A stretch of 7,244 nt of DNA from an uncultured Collinsella sp. (GTDB taxonomy: Bacteria > Actinomycetota > Coriobacteriia > Coriobacteriales > Coriobacteriaceae): positions 1 to 7,244 of the forward strand of contig UROO01000095.1 in NCBI GenBank assembly GCA_900549555.1, given 5' to 3'. A program made the position numbers and the translations under genes. The first letter of the stretch is position 1, and each line of letters opens with the position of its first letter. Below the pieces are notes generated by a model. The model saw only the letters and a list, made by a program, of their open reading frames with translations, was not told the DNA's origin and did no database searches. Below, piece by piece: positions 6,000 to 7,244 of this stretch.

Positions 6000-7154
6000 G
6001 TGATCTGCCCGCATTGCCTTAAGACCATAGAGGACGGCGCCTCGTTCTGCCCCTATTGCAACGCATACGTTGGTCCGGGCGACGGTCCCGAGCATACCGA
6101 GTTCGTATTCTGCGATGGTTGTGGCGCACGCCTGTCCCCGCATGATCGCACCTGTCCCAAGTGCGGGCGCCCCGCCCCGGGCATCCTTTCCAAAGACGCG
6201 GCTGCATCCGATCTGGCGGCAGGCCGCACGGCCGGCTTTCCGCGCTTGACGCAGGAGCAGATCGATACCGAGGTGCCCCATGCGCCGGCCTCTGCCGCCG
6301 CGGTGCTCTCGGATGCCGCCGATCCCAACGAGACCTGCGTGCTGCCTGCCTTCGATAAGGACTTTGGCATCCCCAAGGTCGATATCCCCACACCGGTGTC
6401 CCTGCGCGATAATGTCCAGCCCAAAAAGCAAAAGGCCAAGCGCAAGGTCCATCCCGACGAGGATGCCTATCACAAGCACAAGCGCCATATCCCCAAACCG
6501 CTTATCGTCATCGCGGTGCTCGCCGCCGTGTGCGGTGGTGCGTATTGGTTTGTGACTGCCGATCCTATGGGCGTCATGCCCGGCTTCTACGACCAGTTTG
6601 GCCAGGCCGCCAAGACCACCTTCCCGTCGCGCCAAAAGGGCGAGGCCACCGAGAAAGAGTCCAAGCAAGAGGATGCGTCCGAGGTCGTTCAGGAGGAGAC
6701 CGTCTTAACCGACGACCAACTCTACGCCAGGCTCGATGGCCTGTACCAGACCATCGTGTCGTACAGCGACGATGATCAGATCGGCGAGGTCATCGATTCG
6801 TTTAATAACGGCTATCTGCGTACGCCGCTCTCCACCCGCCAGGAGCTGTCGCAGAGCGCTTATGCCCTGCGCGATCAGATTAAAAAGACCCAGGATGAGC
6901 TCAATAACCTCAAGGTTCAGGACGACACCGTCTATGCGGAGGACATCGATCATCTAAAGCAGCTTGCCCAGTGGATGTACGAGCGTGTCGACGTGATCTG
7001 CCAGAGCTGGGATATCTCGCTGTCCATTCCCGACGGCGAGTCGCTGAGCGCCCGTCAGAGCGAGATCCTGGCGCCCATCGCACAAGGCGGCAACAGCGCG
7101 CTTAACCAGTACGACGCCAACGTGAGCGCATGGAGACCGCAGCAACGTTCGTAA
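6000..7154 (+). CDS. zinc-ribbon, single-pass membrane protein of unknown function
   Basis: The protein has 384 residues from the GTG at 6000. Two zinc ribbons with identical spacing, CxxC-x10-CxxC, open the protein: Cys3, 6, 17, 20 (CPHC, CPYC) and Cys38, 41, 52, 55 (CDGC, CPKC). A low-complexity Ala/Pro-rich linker follows, then a strongly basic patch (KKQKAKRK and HKHKRH) and one transmembrane helix at about 168-188 (LIVIAVLAAVCGGAYWFV). By the positive-inside rule the zinc ribbons are cytoplasmic and residues ~190-384 are outside. The outer part starts with a charged acidic stretch (EKESKQED...VVQEE) and continues as a probably helical region with coiled-coil-like character (DQIKKTQDELNNL). 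I do not recognise the outer domain and assign no function. Membrane-anchored zinc-ribbon proteins of this layout are common in Gram-positives and often act as envelope or regulatory proteins. It is a stand-alone gene with its own promoter-like region. Confidence 0.85.
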   Translation: MICPHCLKTIEDGASFCPYCNAYVGPGDGPEHTEFVFCDGCGARLSPHDRTCPKCGRPAPGILSKDAAASDLAAGRTAGFPRLTQEQIDTEVPHAPASAAAVLSDAADPNETCVLPAFDKDFGIPKVDIPTPVSLRDNVQPKKQKAKRKVHPDEDAYHKHKRHIPKPLIVIAVLAAVCGGAYWFVTADPMGVMPGFYDQFGQAAKTTFPSRQKGEATEKESKQEDASEVVQEETVLTDDQLYARLDGLYQTIVSYSDDDQIGEVIDSFNNGYLRTPLSTRQELSQSAYALRDQIKKTQDELNNLKVQDDTVYAEDIDHLKQLAQWMYERVDVICQSWDISLSIPDGESLSARQSEILAPIAQGGNSALNQYDANVSAWRPQQRS

Positions 7155-7175
7155 TTTGTTGCCCTCCGGCGGCAT

Positions 7176-7194
7176 AACCTGCGTGCGCAAGGTT
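7176..7194 (+). terminator. weak hairpin after the zinc-ribbon gene
   Basis: AACCT (7176-7180) and AGGTT (7190-7194) pair around a short GC-rich centre, followed by GATTTC rather than a real T-run. Its position 22 nt after the stop fits a terminator, but the stem is short and the tail poor. Confidence 0.2.
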
Positions 7195-7205
7195 GATTTC
7201 CGATC

Positions 7206-7244
7206 TCAGCCGAACACATTGAGCAAATAGGCCGTTCCCGCAGT
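7206..7244 (-). CDS. possible C-terminus of a convergent gene (runs off the edge)
   Basis: On the minus strand an open frame enters from the window edge and ends at TGA (7208-7206), giving the last 12 residues TAGTAYLLNVFG. Convergent placement and plausible composition make a gene end possible, but 12 codons without a stop are expected by chance in this GC-rich DNA. No product can be named. Confidence 0.15.
   Translation of the reverse strand, partial: TAGTAYLLNVFG

Noticed and set aside
5886..6668. 260-aa minus-strand ORF opposite the zinc-ribbon gene
   Set aside because: Antisense shadow that also runs into the inverted repeat; no ribosome site or recognisable domain.
7197..7205. TTCCGATCT, resembling the end of an Illumina TruSeq adapter
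   Set aside because: Only nine bases match and the flanks do not continue the adapter; the library is Nextera type, so chance is the simpler reading.

Overview
The window looks like one end of a contig from a high-GC Gram-positive gut actinobacterium, most likely class Coriobacteriia and probably Collinsella or a close relative. That placement is inferred from GC-rich codon use, the style of the aro genes, and recalled protein similarity; no search was run. The first 40 bases are not genomic: they are an Illumina Nextera Read 1 adapter preceded by what looks like seven bases of an i5 index. The window is therefore an assembled contig with an untrimmed adapter at its left edge.

Left part (41-2720, minus strand): a tight aromatic amino-acid cluster in the order aroF (DAHP synthase), tyrA (prephenate dehydrogenase), aroB (3-dehydroquinate synthase, cut off by the adapter). 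aroF and aroB are the first two steps of the shikimate pathway, and tyrA commits prephenate to tyrosine. aroF and tyrA are 3 nt apart with tyrA's ribosome-binding site in the aroF 3' end, and tyrA and aroB are 36 nt apart, so a single transcript is likely. The aroF leader holds a terminator-like hairpin with a U-run, a possible promoter over a 7-bp inverted repeat, and a 24-codon ORF that overlaps the aroF start as ATGA. Together these suggest, but do not prove, an attenuation-type control.

Middle (2882-5813, plus strand): a tRNA-Arg(CCG) gene with a good promoter, encoded CCA and a downstream terminator hairpin, diverging from the aro cluster. It is followed by a 912-residue P-type cation ATPase with all the catalytic motifs and a long, lysine/arginine-rich C-terminal tail.

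Right part (5814-7244): a perfect 26-bp inverted repeat with a 25-nt AT-rich loop lies between the ATPase and the next gene. That gene encodes a membrane protein of unknown function with two N-terminal zinc ribbons, one transmembrane helix and an outer helical domain. The last 90 bases hold no clear gene, apart from a possible 12-residue C-terminus of a convergent gene running off the edge.

Most of the window is ordinary housekeeping sequence. I see no defence island, CRISPR array, prophage or transposase. The items most worth following up are the aroF leader, the large inverted repeat, the ATPase tail and the zinc-ribbon membrane protein.
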